Shown here: positions 1 to 8,382 of the stretch, piece after piece
Position numbering within the stretch: the first letter of the stretch is position 1
Layout of the letters: every line of letters begins with the position of its first letter
Source: Endobacterium cereale
Lineage (GTDB): Bacteria; Pseudomonadota; Alphaproteobacteria; Rhizobiales; Rhizobiaceae
Direction of reading: 5' to 3'
Assembly (NCBI RefSeq): GCF_009617585.1
Contig: NZ_WIXI01000044.1
Span: 248,001-312,000, forward strand
Length of the DNA stretch: 64,000 bases
The notes under the pieces: model-generated
Database searches by the model: none
What the model was told of the DNA's origin: nothing
What the model saw: the letters and a program-made list of their open reading frames with translations, nothing else
Position numbers and translations under genes: made by a program

Positions 1-82
1 ACTCGATCGACACGGGAAAACGAGTGTGGTCATTTCTCGCAGAGGGAAATGCAACGGTAGTGGTCGGCCGCCCAGGGATGGA

Positions 83-271
83 TCAACTGTCCAGATTTTC
101 CGGGACGCGCGCATCCTTGTCGCGGGCGCACACAAGCGCATGAAACGCGGTCTGGGTAGAGAGAAGCAGGCGAATTGCCTCGTCGTCACTTTGCAACGGC
201 AAAGACAGCTTGCGGACGTACCGCAGGCGGTTGAGTTTCAGATCTACGTCGTCCGAATGCTGATGCGCCAC
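83..271 (-). CDS. small hypothetical protein, 62 aa
   Basis: No family recognised. The product is hydrophilic, begins MAHQHSDDVD, is rich in Leu and Arg in its middle, has one Cys and no signal peptide or membrane segment. The GTG at 271 is chosen because an AGGAGG ends 5 bases upstream of it; the frame is open further back to 298 but no ribosome site precedes that point. It lies 83 bases downstream of the giant gene ending at 355 on the same strand and may be the tail of that transcript. Ribosome site and start codon both fall inside an inverted repeat (264-297). Whether it is translated is uncertain; the good ribosome site is the main support. Confidence 0.5.
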   Translation of the reverse strand: MAHQHSDDVDLKLNRLRYVRKLSLPLQSDDEAIRLLLSTQTAFHALVCARDKDARVPENLDS

Positions 272-297
272 AGAAACCTCCTGGTTCCTGTGGCGCA
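264..297 (-). promoter_or_regulatory. hairpin enclosing the ribosome site and start codon of the small gene
   Basis: Two perfect 10-base arms (264-273 and 288-297) extend by one G-T and two A-T pairs to a 13-bp stem with an 8-base loop. Read on the minus strand the loop is CCAGGAGG, which holds the Shine-Dalgarno sequence, and the GTG start codon lies in the descending arm. Such a structure could limit initiation until it melts or is bound. The pairing is seen directly; the regulatory role is inference. Confidence 0.5.
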
Positions 298-329
298 CTT
301 TATCAGAAAATGATGATGTATCAACTATG

Positions 330-356
330 GATCAACAACCGTAACGATTGTTGATC
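330..356. repeat. 9-bp inverted repeat over the stop codon of the giant gene
   Basis: Arms GATCAACAA (330-338) and TTGTTGATC (348-356) flank a 9-base spacer. The arm is AT-rich and no T-run follows on either strand, so it is a poor intrinsic terminator. It could be a protein-binding dyad or chance. Confidence 0.3.
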
Positions 357-3300
357 AGCTGAAGCGACCCGCCGCGTGTGCCAGCATGGTGTAGACCTTG
401 CCGGTATCCGAAGTGAGGTAGCTCTGCGTGACCGTCTTGTCGCGATCTGTACGGGCAACATCGGCCAACAGCTTTTCGAAATCAGCGATGTAGCGATCGA
501 CAGCTGTGCGGAATTCCGGCTCGCGGTCGTACTTCATCTTGATGTCATCAAACGTCTGCTGACCCTTGAGCGTGTAGAGCCTACGGGTGAACACATCGCG
601 CTCACCACGCTGGTAGCGGCGCCACAGTTCGACGGATGCTTCGTGATCGATAGCGCGGGCGATATCGACCGACAGAGAGTTGAGCGACTCGACCATATGG
701 CGGGGATTGCGATTGTCGCCATGACGGGTGGATGCTTCCTGCGTCGGACGCTGGCGCGGAGCGGATTCGGCCTGCTGCTCGTCACGCGATGCGCCACGCA
801 GAAGGTCGCTGATCCAGCCGCCGTTATCATCGCGGCGCTGCGCTTCCGTCGCACGCGCTGGCTGTTGTGCAGGACGGTCGAGCGGCAGGGAGCCGCGCAA
901 ACCGCCACCAAGGCTGCCCGCAAGCCCACCAGCCAGGCTGGAGGTCAGCGGATCGCGTTGTGCAGGCTGCTGTGGTGCGGCCGGAGCGGACTGCGCGACG
1001 CGTTGCTGCAGGCTTGGCTGCTGCAGGATCGGTTGTTGGACGATGGGCTGCTGCAGAACCGGGGCAGGCTGCTGCGGCGCGATCGGCGCCTGGGCATAAG
1101 ACGGGGCCGGTGCCACGGGTGCCGGAGCAGGGGCTGCAACCGGTGCCGGAGCGGCGCGAACCGGTTCGGCGACCTCGAGCTGCTGGGCCGACCGGCCGAC
1201 CAGTGTCGAGATGTCCTGCAAGGCCTTGATCTGCTCGGAGACGGCGCGACGCATGGCGGCTGCGCTTTCCTTGGCTTCTTCCGGCAGATCGAACGCACCG
1301 CGCTTCAGTTCCGAGCGGGTGGCGTCGAGTTCCTTGCGGATGTCGACGGCCGAGCGCCGGATTTCGTCGGTAGCGCCGGCGAAACGGCCAACCGCATCAT
1401 CGACGGACTGACGCAGGGTTTCGCGCAGCTGTTCAGCGGCTGTATCGGACTTGCCGGTCGCATCTGTCAGCATGCGATCGACATCGGCCAGCGAGCCTGC
1501 AATGCCGCCGCGCATGCGTTCGGAGAGTTCGCGTGAGCGACGCTCGGCGTCACCCAGAGTACCTTCGATGGCACGGGTCGCTTCCTGGCCAGCATTGAAG
1601 AAGGCATTGCGCATGTTTTCGGCGGTGGCTTCCGCCTGCTGCTGGGTTTCTCCCAGCGAACGGCCGATATCGGCAAACGATGCCTGCAGACCTTCGCGAA
1701 GGCGGGAAGAAACCTGCGAGGAGCGGTCTTCTGCGCGATCGAAAGCACCTTCGACAAGGTTCGTCAGGTTGCGCATGGTGAGTTCGATCTCTTCCGAGCG
1801 CTTGACCAGGCCAACAGAAAGATCACGCAGTGCGGACTGGCGCTCATCGAGCGTGCCGACAAGGTTCGACTGGGCGGCACCGAGGAGTTCAGAAGCCTGA
1901 CCGAGAACGCGGGAGTGATCGTCGAAACGGCCAACGATATTGCCGACCTGCGACAGCGTGGCCGAGGAAACGTTCGACAGGCGGTCGACATTGTTTTCCA
2001 GAAGGCGGCTGGCACTGGAGACGGCATCGGCCGACTGGCTGGCGGACTGGGCGAAGCGGTCGGCTGTCGCGCCGAGGCGTGCGTCTGCATCGCCCAGCTG
2101 TTCGGCAGCGCGTTCGATCGTGCCACCCAGTTCCGCAGCCGTGCGCTGTACCAGCGAGGCGATGCCGGTATTGCTGTCTTCAAGGCGCGAGATGAGGCTC
2201 TGGACGCTGGCGGCGAGACCCTGCTCGACACCCAGCATCTTGCCGGACACTTCTTCGCCGCGCTGGCTGATGGCCGACAGCGTGTCATTGGTACGGGCGG
2301 CAAGCGCATCGACCAAGGCGTTGTTTTCGTTGCGCAGGCGCTGGCTGGTTTCTTCCGCGGCAGCAGAGAGGCGACCGGCCGTCTGCTCGGCAGCAGTGGC
2401 CAGCTGTTCGGCGGCGAGGCGACCGCTTTCGGCAGCCTGTTCGAGCGCCGGGCGGGCCTTTTCGTCGATCAGGCGCGAGAACTCGGCCGAACGGCTGGAC
2501 AGCATCGAGTTGAGATCACGCGAGCGGTTGTCGAGCGACGAGCGGATAGCTTCGCCACGCGCTTCGAGTGCCTTGTCGACCTGATCAATGGCGGCATTGA
2601 TTTCGCCAGCGGTCTGCGAAAGGGAATTGCGGACCATGTCGCCGCGGTCGCCAAGCGATTTCTCGGCTTCGCCAAGAGCGTCCGAAATGGCCGCGACCTG
2701 ACCCTTGACCAGTGCGTCGGCTTCGGCAACCTTGTTGACGATCGAATTTCCGGCATCCGAGAAGGCCTGGGCAACAGCCGCAGCCTGACCGGAGAGGCGG
2801 CCCTGCGTTTCGGAGATGCGTCCAACAATCTCGTTGGAACGGTCTTCGATCGACTTGGTGAATTCGGCGTTGCGGGCTTCCAGCTGCTCGGAGAACTGAG
2901 CGCCGGCGCGTGCCAGTGCTTCGGTCGAACGCATCGCCTCGCTGTCCATGCCTTCGGCGGCCGTGGTGACGGCGTCGCGCATGGCAGTGGCAAGCGTTGC
3001 GGCCTTGCCTTCGATGGTGCGGCTGACGGCGTCGAGGCCGACATTGAGCGCGCGGTCCATAGTGCCGAGGCGCTCTTCCAGACGGCCGGTGCCGGCGTCG
3101 AACGTACCGTCGATGCGGCTTGCAGCCTGTTCGCCAGCGGCTTCGAGACGGGCGCTGCCGCCGTCGAGGCTGGTTTCGATGCGGGCTGCGGCCACGCCTG
3201 CGGCGCGTTCGAGATCGGCTGTGCGCTCGGCGAGCGTTTCGCCGAGATTGCGGCCGACGCCATCGACCAGTTCCGATACGGAACCGAGCTGCTCGCGCAT

Positions 3301-6300
3301 GCGGCCTTCAAGACCGGTAAGCGTGCCGTCGACACGTTCGCTGGTCTCGTTGAGGGCGGTGGATACGCTGCCAACGGTCTTTTCGATACGGCTGGAGAAC
3401 TGGTCGGCAGACTGGTTGATCTCGGCGGCAGCCGTGCTCAGCTTGGCGGCGATTTCGCCGGCGCTGGAGGTGAGGCGGCCTTCCAGATCGTTGCCGACGC
3501 CATCGACCAGACCGCGCAGGCCTTCCTGCTGCAGTTCGAGCGTCATTTCCAGCATGCTGGCGCTGGTGGCGATCGACGTGCCGATGGATGTTGCCTGATC
3601 GGCGAGCATTTCGCTGAACTGGCCTTCGGCCTCCGTCAGCGTCGTTGCAATCATGTCGCGACGGTCGTCCAGAGTGGCGCGCATGCGATCGTAAGAACCG
3701 TCCAGAGTTTCCTGCAAGCGATCGTTGCTGGAATCCATCGTTTCAGCAACCCGCTCGTGGCCGGTGCTCATCATGGTTTCCATGCGCAGCAGGCCGTCGG
3801 TAATCGTGTCTTCGAAACGTTCGGCGTTCTGGCCGAGCGCCATCTCGATACGACCGGCACCGCCGCCGACCGAGCGGTCGATCTGTTCGGCCCCCTGTTC
3901 GAGAGCGCGGGTGATTTCGGCACCGCGATTGTCGAGCGTGGCTTCGAGGCGCTGCTGGCTTTCAGCATAGACGCCCTGCAGGTTTTCGGTGCGGGCCGCA
4001 TAAGCGGCGGCAACACGCTCGTCGGCGCTGTTGATGGTGTCGAGGAGGGTGCTGGTCTTTTCCTCGATGGCGCCGGTCAGGCGGTCTTCGCCAAGGGCGA
4101 GAGACGTTGCCATTTCCATCGACTTGTCGTCGAGGATTTCGCCGATGCGTTCGCTGCTCTTGGACACCATGTCGCCCATGTCGGTCATGCGACGGCCGAG
4201 ATCCTGCTCGATACGCTGATGACCGGCGGACAAAACGGTTTCCATGCCTGCAATGCGCTCGTCGAGAACACCTGCGAGGCGCTCCGGCGTGCCGGCGACG
4301 GCGTTTTCGAGACGTGCGGTGCGCTCGTCAAGCACTTCGGCGAGGCGCTCGTGGCTGCCGCTGACGGCGTTGACGATGGCTGCCGAATGGCCGGCCAGGG
4401 TGTCGTCGAAACGGGTCTGGCTGTCGGTGAGGGCGTTGAACAGAGCGCCGCTGCGTTCAGCCATGACGGCATCGATACGCTCGTGTGCGCCACCAAAGCT
4501 GTCGGTGATTTCGGCAGCACGGGCGTTGAGCGTCTCGGTGAATTCCTGCGCGCGGCCTTCAAGCGCGCCGGAGAGTTCGCGGCTCTTGGCGTCGAAATCA
4601 GTCGAAAACGCGCTGGCAGAGGCTTCGATGCTCTCGTTGAGCGCGCGGCCGGACTTTTCGAGATTTTCGGTCAGGCTGCGGCCGGACGTATCCAGCGTTT
4701 CGGCAAGCGTACGGCTGCGCTGGTCGATTGCCTGCTGGAATTCAGCCGTGCTGGCGTCGAGACCTTCAGTGAGAGCCGCAGCCGATGTGGCAAGGCCGAC
4801 AGTGAGAGCAAGGCTCTTGTCGTCTATTGCTTCCTGAAGCTGGGCGCTGCGGGTTTCGAACGCTTCGTTGAAGGCACGGCTACGGGCATCCAGTGCCTCG
4901 CCGATCTGGCTGGTGCCGGATTCGAGCGTGCTTTCCAGTATTTCCTGATTGGTGCCGAGCGTGGTGGCAAGCGCCAGCGACTGGTCGGTGAAAGCCGAGC
5001 CGATGCGTTCGATGCTGGAGGACAGGATGCCTTCCATCGCTTCCGAATTGCTTTCGACGCTCTGCTTGATCGTCAGAAGGCTCTCGTTGAGCTTGGTGTC
5101 GAGCGAGCCGGAGCGCTGGTCGAAAGCCTCGGTAAATTCGTTGAGACCGGAATCGAATGTGGTGCTGAGTTGGCCGATCGTGGTCTGCAGGCGTTCTTCG
5201 AACAGGCCGGTGCGCAGATCGAGGTCCATGACCGCGTCGTCGGCAGCCGTCTGCAGGCTCTGGCGGAAGCTGGAGCCGCGTTCGTCGAGTGTCGTGTTGA
5301 GCGAATTGAGAACACCATCAAGTGTGCCGGTGATGGCGCGTTCGCCCGATGTCAGGCCCTCGGTAATTTCGCGTGTACGCGCAACAAGGGTCTCGTTCAG
5401 CTGGCGCGTGCGGTCCGAAAGAGCTGCATTCAGCTTTTCGGTGTTGGCGTCGAGCGTCGAGGCGCGGGTCTCGAACTGGCCAAGCAAATCCTCGCCACGC
5501 TCGGAAAGCGTCTTGGACAGATCCTCAAGGCGGACGTCGAATTCACCAGCCAAATGCTTGCCGGAGGCTTCCAGCGTCTGGACCATACTGTCCGTCTTGG
5601 CCGTCAGCAGCGAGCCAAGCGCTTCACCGGCAGCGTTGGAGCGCTCCATCAGAGTGGCGGCGCGCGTCTCGATCATCGAGGCGAAGGCTTCACCCGACGT
5701 TGCGAGGCGGACCGAGATTTCCTCGGTTGCGAGCGACAGGTCTTCCTTGAGCTGATCGTGGGCACCGACGATGGAGGAGCGGATGCGGTCTGCATGGTTG
5801 ACGATAGCGTCGCGTTCGGAGCCGAGCTCCTGAACGAGGCCGCGAACACGCATTTCGTTATCGGCATAGCTGCGCTCAAGCGCATTGACTTCCGAATGGA
5901 CGAGGGTCTCGAGTTCGGTGGCGCGGGCGATGGTACGCTCGATGCCTTCGTTCATCGCCATGACTTCGCGACGGACGGCCTGGCCGACCGACATGATGCG
6001 GTCGGTCGCAATGGTTTCCGGCTCGGAGAGACGCAGTGCCACTTCCGCCATCGAACGGGCTGCGATACGCAATTCGTGCGCGCGCGCCATCATGATGGAG
6101 AAGGCATAGAAAAGCATGATCGGCACGAAGATGCCGACACCGATGGCGACGACGCCCGGCGTTTCGAGAACCTGCTCGACAGAGGTGAAGCGCCAGATCT
6201 GCGATCCGTAGATGAGCTGGCCGAGGCCGAGGCCACCAATTGCCCAGAGGGTGGACAGAATGGTTGAATTGCGAAGGGCGGCACGCATCGCACCACCGTC

Positions 6301-6642
6301 AAGCGTGCGCAGCAATGCGGCGGTCGGACGACGGCTGGCGTCGTTTGCGGGCGCAAAGGTCGGCGACTTGGGTGCTGTCGGCTCTGCAGCTGCTGGGCGC
6401 GCCTGTTCGGCTGCAGCCTTGCGAACTTCTGCCTGACGGGCAACCGCCTGCTTTTCACGCGGTGACACTTCACGATCCGCGGACTTCGGCGGCTGCGGCT
6501 TCTCGGACACGGTCTTCTCCCGCGCTTGGGAAGTGGGGCCAGAGCGAGGCTTCAGATCGTCTTCGAAATCGTTGTTCAAGGCATCTTCCAACGCCTGAAA
6601 CGCGGTTTCGTCGATCGCATCGCTATTGTTTTTCTTCACCAT
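355..6642 (-). CDS. gpr: giant polar-growth-ring type coiled-coil membrane protein (GPR/RgsE homologue), 2095 aa
   Basis: Probable homologue of the Agrobacterium GROWTH POLE RING protein and Sinorhizobium RgsE, which are needed for unipolar growth and rod shape; size and architecture match (about 2100 residues, apolipoprotein-like repeats). Layout: a charged Pro/Lys-rich N-terminal tail (1-120), two membrane segments (about 126-148 and 163-185), then about 1600 residues of predicted helix. Residues 397-1100 are 64 successive 11-residue units with hydrophobic residues at unit positions 1 and 8. A Pro/Gln/Ala-rich linker (about 1840-1950) and a compact C-terminal domain of about 150 residues follow. 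The start is the ATG at 6642 (MVKKNNSDAID), preceded by AACGAGGCG; the frame is open 8 codons further. The opposite strand is open over 4.3 kb, a by-product of the repeat and codon bias. The family assignment rests on architecture and recall, not on an alignment. Confidence 0.8.
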   Translation of the reverse strand: MVKKNNSDAIDETAFQALEDALNNDFEDDLKPRSGPTSQAREKTVSEKPQPPKSADREVSPREKQAVARQAEVRKAAAEQARPAAAEPTAPKSPTFAPANDASRRPTAALLRTLDGGAMRAALRNSTILSTLWAIGGLGLGQLIYGSQIWRFTSVEQVLETPGVVAIGVGIFVPIMLFYAFSIMMARAHELRIAARSMAEVALRLSEPETIATDRIMSVGQAVRREVMAMNEGIERTIARATELETLVHSEVNALERSYADNEMRVRGLVQELGSERDAIVNHADRIRSSIVGAHDQLKEDLSLATEEISVRLATSGEAFASMIETRAATLMERSNAAGEALGSLLTAKTDSMVQTLEASGKHLAGEFDVRLEDLSKTLSERGEDLLGQFETRASTLDANTEKLNAALSDRTRQLNETLVARTREITEGLTSGERAITGTLDGVLNSLNTTLDERGSSFRQSLQTAADDAVMDLDLRTGLFEERLQTTIGQLSTTFDSGLNEFTEAFDQRSGSLDTKLNESLLTIKQSVESNSEAMEGILSSSIERIGSAFTDQSLALATTLGTNQEILESTLESGTSQIGEALDARSRAFNEAFETRSAQLQEAIDDKSLALTVGLATSAAALTEGLDASTAEFQQAIDQRSRTLAETLDTSGRSLTENLEKSGRALNESIEASASAFSTDFDAKSRELSGALEGRAQEFTETLNARAAEITDSFGGAHERIDAVMAERSGALFNALTDSQTRFDDTLAGHSAAIVNAVSGSHERLAEVLDERTARLENAVAGTPERLAGVLDERIAGMETVLSAGHQRIEQDLGRRMTDMGDMVSKSSERIGEILDDKSMEMATSLALGEDRLTGAIEEKTSTLLDTINSADERVAAAYAARTENLQGVYAESQQRLEATLDNRGAEITRALEQGAEQIDRSVGGGAGRIEMALGQNAERFEDTITDGLLRMETMMSTGHERVAETMDSSNDRLQETLDGSYDRMRATLDDRRDMIATTLTEAEGQFSEMLADQATSIGTSIATSASMLEMTLELQQEGLRGLVDGVGNDLEGRLTSSAGEIAAKLSTAAAEINQSADQFSSRIEKTVGSVSTALNETSERVDGTLTGLEGRMREQLGSVSELVDGVGRNLGETLAERTADLERAAGVAAARIETSLDGGSARLEAAGEQAASRIDGTFDAGTGRLEERLGTMDRALNVGLDAVSRTIEGKAATLATAMRDAVTTAAEGMDSEAMRSTEALARAGAQFSEQLEARNAEFTKSIEDRSNEIVGRISETQGRLSGQAAAVAQAFSDAGNSIVNKVAEADALVKGQVAAISDALGEAEKSLGDRGDMVRNSLSQTAGEINAAIDQVDKALEARGEAIRSSLDNRSRDLNSMLSSRSAEFSRLIDEKARPALEQAAESGRLAAEQLATAAEQTAGRLSAAAEETSQRLRNENNALVDALAARTNDTLSAISQRGEEVSGKMLGVEQGLAASVQSLISRLEDSNTGIASLVQRTAAELGGTIERAAEQLGDADARLGATADRFAQSASQSADAVSSASRLLENNVDRLSNVSSATLSQVGNIVGRFDDHSRVLGQASELLGAAQSNLVGTLDERQSALRDLSVGLVKRSEEIELTMRNLTNLVEGAFDRAEDRSSQVSSRLREGLQASFADIGRSLGETQQQAEATAENMRNAFFNAGQEATRAIEGTLGDAERRSRELSERMRGGIAGSLADVDRMLTDATGKSDTAAEQLRETLRQSVDDAVGRFAGATDEIRRSAVDIRKELDATRSELKRGAFDLPEEAKESAAAMRRAVSEQIKALQDISTLVGRSAQQLEVAEPVRAAPAPVAAPAPAPVAPAPSYAQAPIAPQQPAPVLQQPIVQQPILQQPSLQQRVAQSAPAAPQQPAQRDPLTSSLAGGLAGSLGGGLRGSLPLDRPAQQPARATEAQRRDDNGGWISDLLRGASRDEQQAESAPRQRPTQEASTRHGDNRNPRHMVESLNSLSVDIARAIDHEASVELWRRYQRGERDVFTRRLYTLKGQQTFDDIKMKYDREPEFRTAVDRYIADFEKLLADVARTDRDKTVTQSYLTSDTGKVYTMLAHAAGRFS
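3343..5454 (-). repeat. 64 tandem 33-bp coding units (11-residue hendecads)
   Basis: Counting from LDANTEKLNAA (5422-5454) down to VGSVSTALNET (3343-3375), the reading frame divides into 64 units of exactly 11 codons without insertion or deletion. Unit position 1 is Leu, Ile, Val, Phe, Met or Tyr in all but one unit (Ala), and position 8 is nearly always hydrophobic. Many units follow LDxRxxxLxxA, alternating with units of the type LxxGxxRLxxx, giving a looser 22-residue period. The DNA units have diverged, so this is a protein periodicity rather than a recent satellite. Confidence 0.85.
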
Positions 6643-7125
6643 GCGGTTACGCCTCGTTACTAACACCGGTCAAATCAGCCGTCCCGGTGCCGCATGCAGA
6701 TGGGTACGGGTGACACGCCTGTCGGTTGAAGCCGCCGCCGAGATCTCGGCGGTCGGATCGTCCTTATTTTATTCCAGTCCGGAACGCTTTCATTTCAAAG
6801 GGATGATAAGGAATGCTTACCGACCCGCCTTCCGGTGCGCGAAAATTTGGCCGAAACCGAGGCACACGCCTTTGCCAAGCGTATTGTAGTGGCACATTCC
6901 CCCCCCTGTTACAATTCGGGGTCGCTCCGGAAGGCCTTGTGCGGCAGGCTGTTAACAGAAAATATACCATATCGGGACGTGAAAGCCCTTCAAAATGCGA
7001 GGGTTGGTCAAAATTAACCATGACTGAAGAAAAGCCCTAGGGACCGCGCCGGATTTTAGGTTGATACGCATTTTTGCCCGACATGATTGGGAATTGTCTC
7101 ATATCGAACAACAGGACAATTGCTC
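6643..7125. other. divergent intergenic region
   Basis: This stretch separates the start of the giant gene from the start of the Hpt gene and must carry both promoters. It has AT-rich patches (around 6955-6975 and 7010-7025, the latter with TTAACCATG, which resembles a CtrA half-site) and a run of nine C at 6899-6907. No convincing open frame with a ribosome site was seen. The CtrA suggestion is only a half-site match. Confidence 0.3.
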
Positions 7126-7506
7126 ATGCCAGTCGCCGTTTCCGCCTTCGAACTGCCCGACAATGCGCCGGATCGCGGCATACCAGCCGTCGGACCATCA
7201 GCGTCTCGGTGTATCGATCTCGTGCATCTGGCGCGGCAGACAATGGGTGACAAGGATCTGGAAATCGAAGTCCTTTCCCTGTTTGCCCGGCAGGCGCGGG
7301 CGGCGCTGGTGGACATGACTGGCGGCATCGTACCGGTTACGACCGTGGCACACCGAATCAAGGGGGCGGCCGGTGCGGTCGGGGCCTTCAAGGTGGCGAG
7401 TGTTGCCGCCGAAGTCGAGTCAGGCCAGACCGATGCAGCCACATTGGCGCGTTTTGGTGCGGCTGTTGTGGAGGCCGAAAACTTCATCAACAAACTCTGC
7501 CGCTGA
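7126..7506 (+). CDS. Hpt-domain histidine phosphotransfer protein, 126 aa
   Basis: Single-domain phosphotransfer protein. The Hpt signature AHRIKGAAGAVGAF is present with the phospho-accepting His followed by Lys-Gly, in the usual helical setting, and nothing else is attached. It would relay phosphate between a hybrid kinase receiver and a response regulator. The ATG at 7126 (MPVAVSAFEL) is used, with AGGA about 9 bases upstream; a TTG at 7087 is possible but lacks a better site. It diverges from the giant polar-growth gene. It is not the dimeric ChpT type that serves CckA, so its partners are unknown. Confidence 0.8.
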   Translation: MPVAVSAFELPDNAPDRGIPAVGPSASRCIDLVHLARQTMGDKDLEIEVLSLFARQARAALVDMTGGIVPVTTVAHRIKGAAGAVGAFKVASVAAEVESGQTDAATLARFGAAVVEAENFINKLCR

Positions 7507-7643
7507 ACGAGCCGGAACAAAGCGAAGCGCCCGGGAACGCGGCGCTTTGGACGTCTTTGGAGTGCTGCAGTTGTTGACTGGGTGGGCGTTTTATCAGAAG
7601 AGATGCGTTTTGCATCAGCCCCTCAAGTCCGGATAAGCAAATC

Positions 7644-7964
7644 ATGACAAAGCTCACCATTATCGCCTTTGACGGTACCCGATTCGAACTCGACGCCGCT
7701 GACGGATCGACGGTGATGGAAAATGCCGTTCGCAATTCCGTGCCGGGCATCGATGCCGAATGCGGCGGTGCCTGTGCCTGTGCCACCTGTCATGTCTATG
7801 TCGATGACGCCTGGACCGAAACGGTCGGCGGGCCTCACCCGATGGAAGAGGACATGCTCGACTTCGCCTTCGACCTGCGCCCGACCTCGCGGCTTTCCTG
7901 TCAGATCAAGATGACGCCGGCCCTCGACGGGCTGGTTGTCAGCGTGCCCGAACGCCAGGGCTGA
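7644..7964 (+). CDS. fdxB: adrenodoxin-type 2Fe-2S ferredoxin, 106 aa
   Basis: Small electron carrier of the vertebrate-adrenodoxin/putidaredoxin class. The cluster ligands are visible as C-x5-C-x2-C in [14 protein letters not shown] plus a fourth Cys in RLSCQIKM; an extra Cys lies inside the first spacer. Length is typical. The ATG at 7644 gives the expected N-terminus ([14 protein letters not shown]). Neighbours do not name a partner: the Hpt gene is upstream and a minus-strand region follows. Members of this class serve Fe-S assembly or a P450/oxygenase; which applies here cannot be told from the sequence. The gene symbol is tentative. Confidence 0.85.
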   Translation: MTKLTIIAFDGTRFELDAADGSTVMENAVRNSVPGIDAECGGACACATCHVYVDDAWTETVGGPHPMEEDMLDFAFDLRPTSRLSCQIKMTPALDGLVVSVPERQG

Positions 7965-7986
7965 CGCCTTTTCCCTAATGATCTTG

Positions 7987-8230
7987 CAAAAAAATGCCTC
8001 GCTGCGCCGAAGCGAAGCGAGGCATGAGGTAGGTACGTCACTGTTGGCGAGGGAGGGAACGCCAGCAGCAATGGGACGCACCGGGAGAACACCGTACAAA
8101 GCCTGATGAGGCCAGAAGAATGGCGCTCGATCCCGTCACCGAATGTCGGCTTTCAGGATCGGCGCACCTGCTGCACATTCGCACCGCCTTGCTCGGTGCA
8201 GCAGGATTTGGAAACTCGATCAACTGAAAA
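7987..8230 (-). ncRNA. candidate small RNA with strong intrinsic terminator
   Basis: On the minus strand two features stand out between the tetR stop (8383) and the ferredoxin. One is a perfect 10-bp stem (arms 8167-8176 and 8196-8205, CCTGCTGCAC/GTGCAGCAGG). The other is a terminator with a 10-bp stem (7994-8003 and 8016-8025) followed by seven T (7987-7993). An AT-rich TATATTATC near 8235-8243 could be a -10 element. No good open frame occupies the stretch. It may be an independent small RNA or a structured 3' untranslated region of the efflux operon. The terminator is solid; the RNA gene is inference and its 5' end is a guess. Confidence 0.45.
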
Positions 8231-8382
8231 TGATAATATAAGAGATTGGTGAAATACACCAGCCGAAGAATTTACCTCTGATTGTCCGTAGTCCGCGAAA
8301 GGCTCGCGTAAGTTTCAAGTCGCAGGCCGATGTGGCGCAGAATGGGGCAGGCGGGTCCCGCTTTGGTGCGCCAGAAGGCGGC

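Noticed and set aside
1-82. Left-edge sequence
   Set aside because: No gene, terminator or repeat could be supported in these bases.
3343-5454. Recent DNA satellite or CRISPR-like array
   Set aside because: The 33-base units share a protein pattern, not nucleotide identity; no spacer structure.
1915-6267. 1450-codon open frame on the + strand opposite the giant gene
   Set aside because: It is an exact shadow of the hendecad-coding strand: repeated codons and GC3 bias leave the antisense frame without stops. It lacks a ribosome site and known domains, and the minus frame has membrane segments, repeats and homology.
7623-8259. Minus-strand frames over the ferredoxin and the candidate small RNA
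   Set aside because: Antisense or in the structured region; no ribosome site and Cys/Ser-rich random composition.
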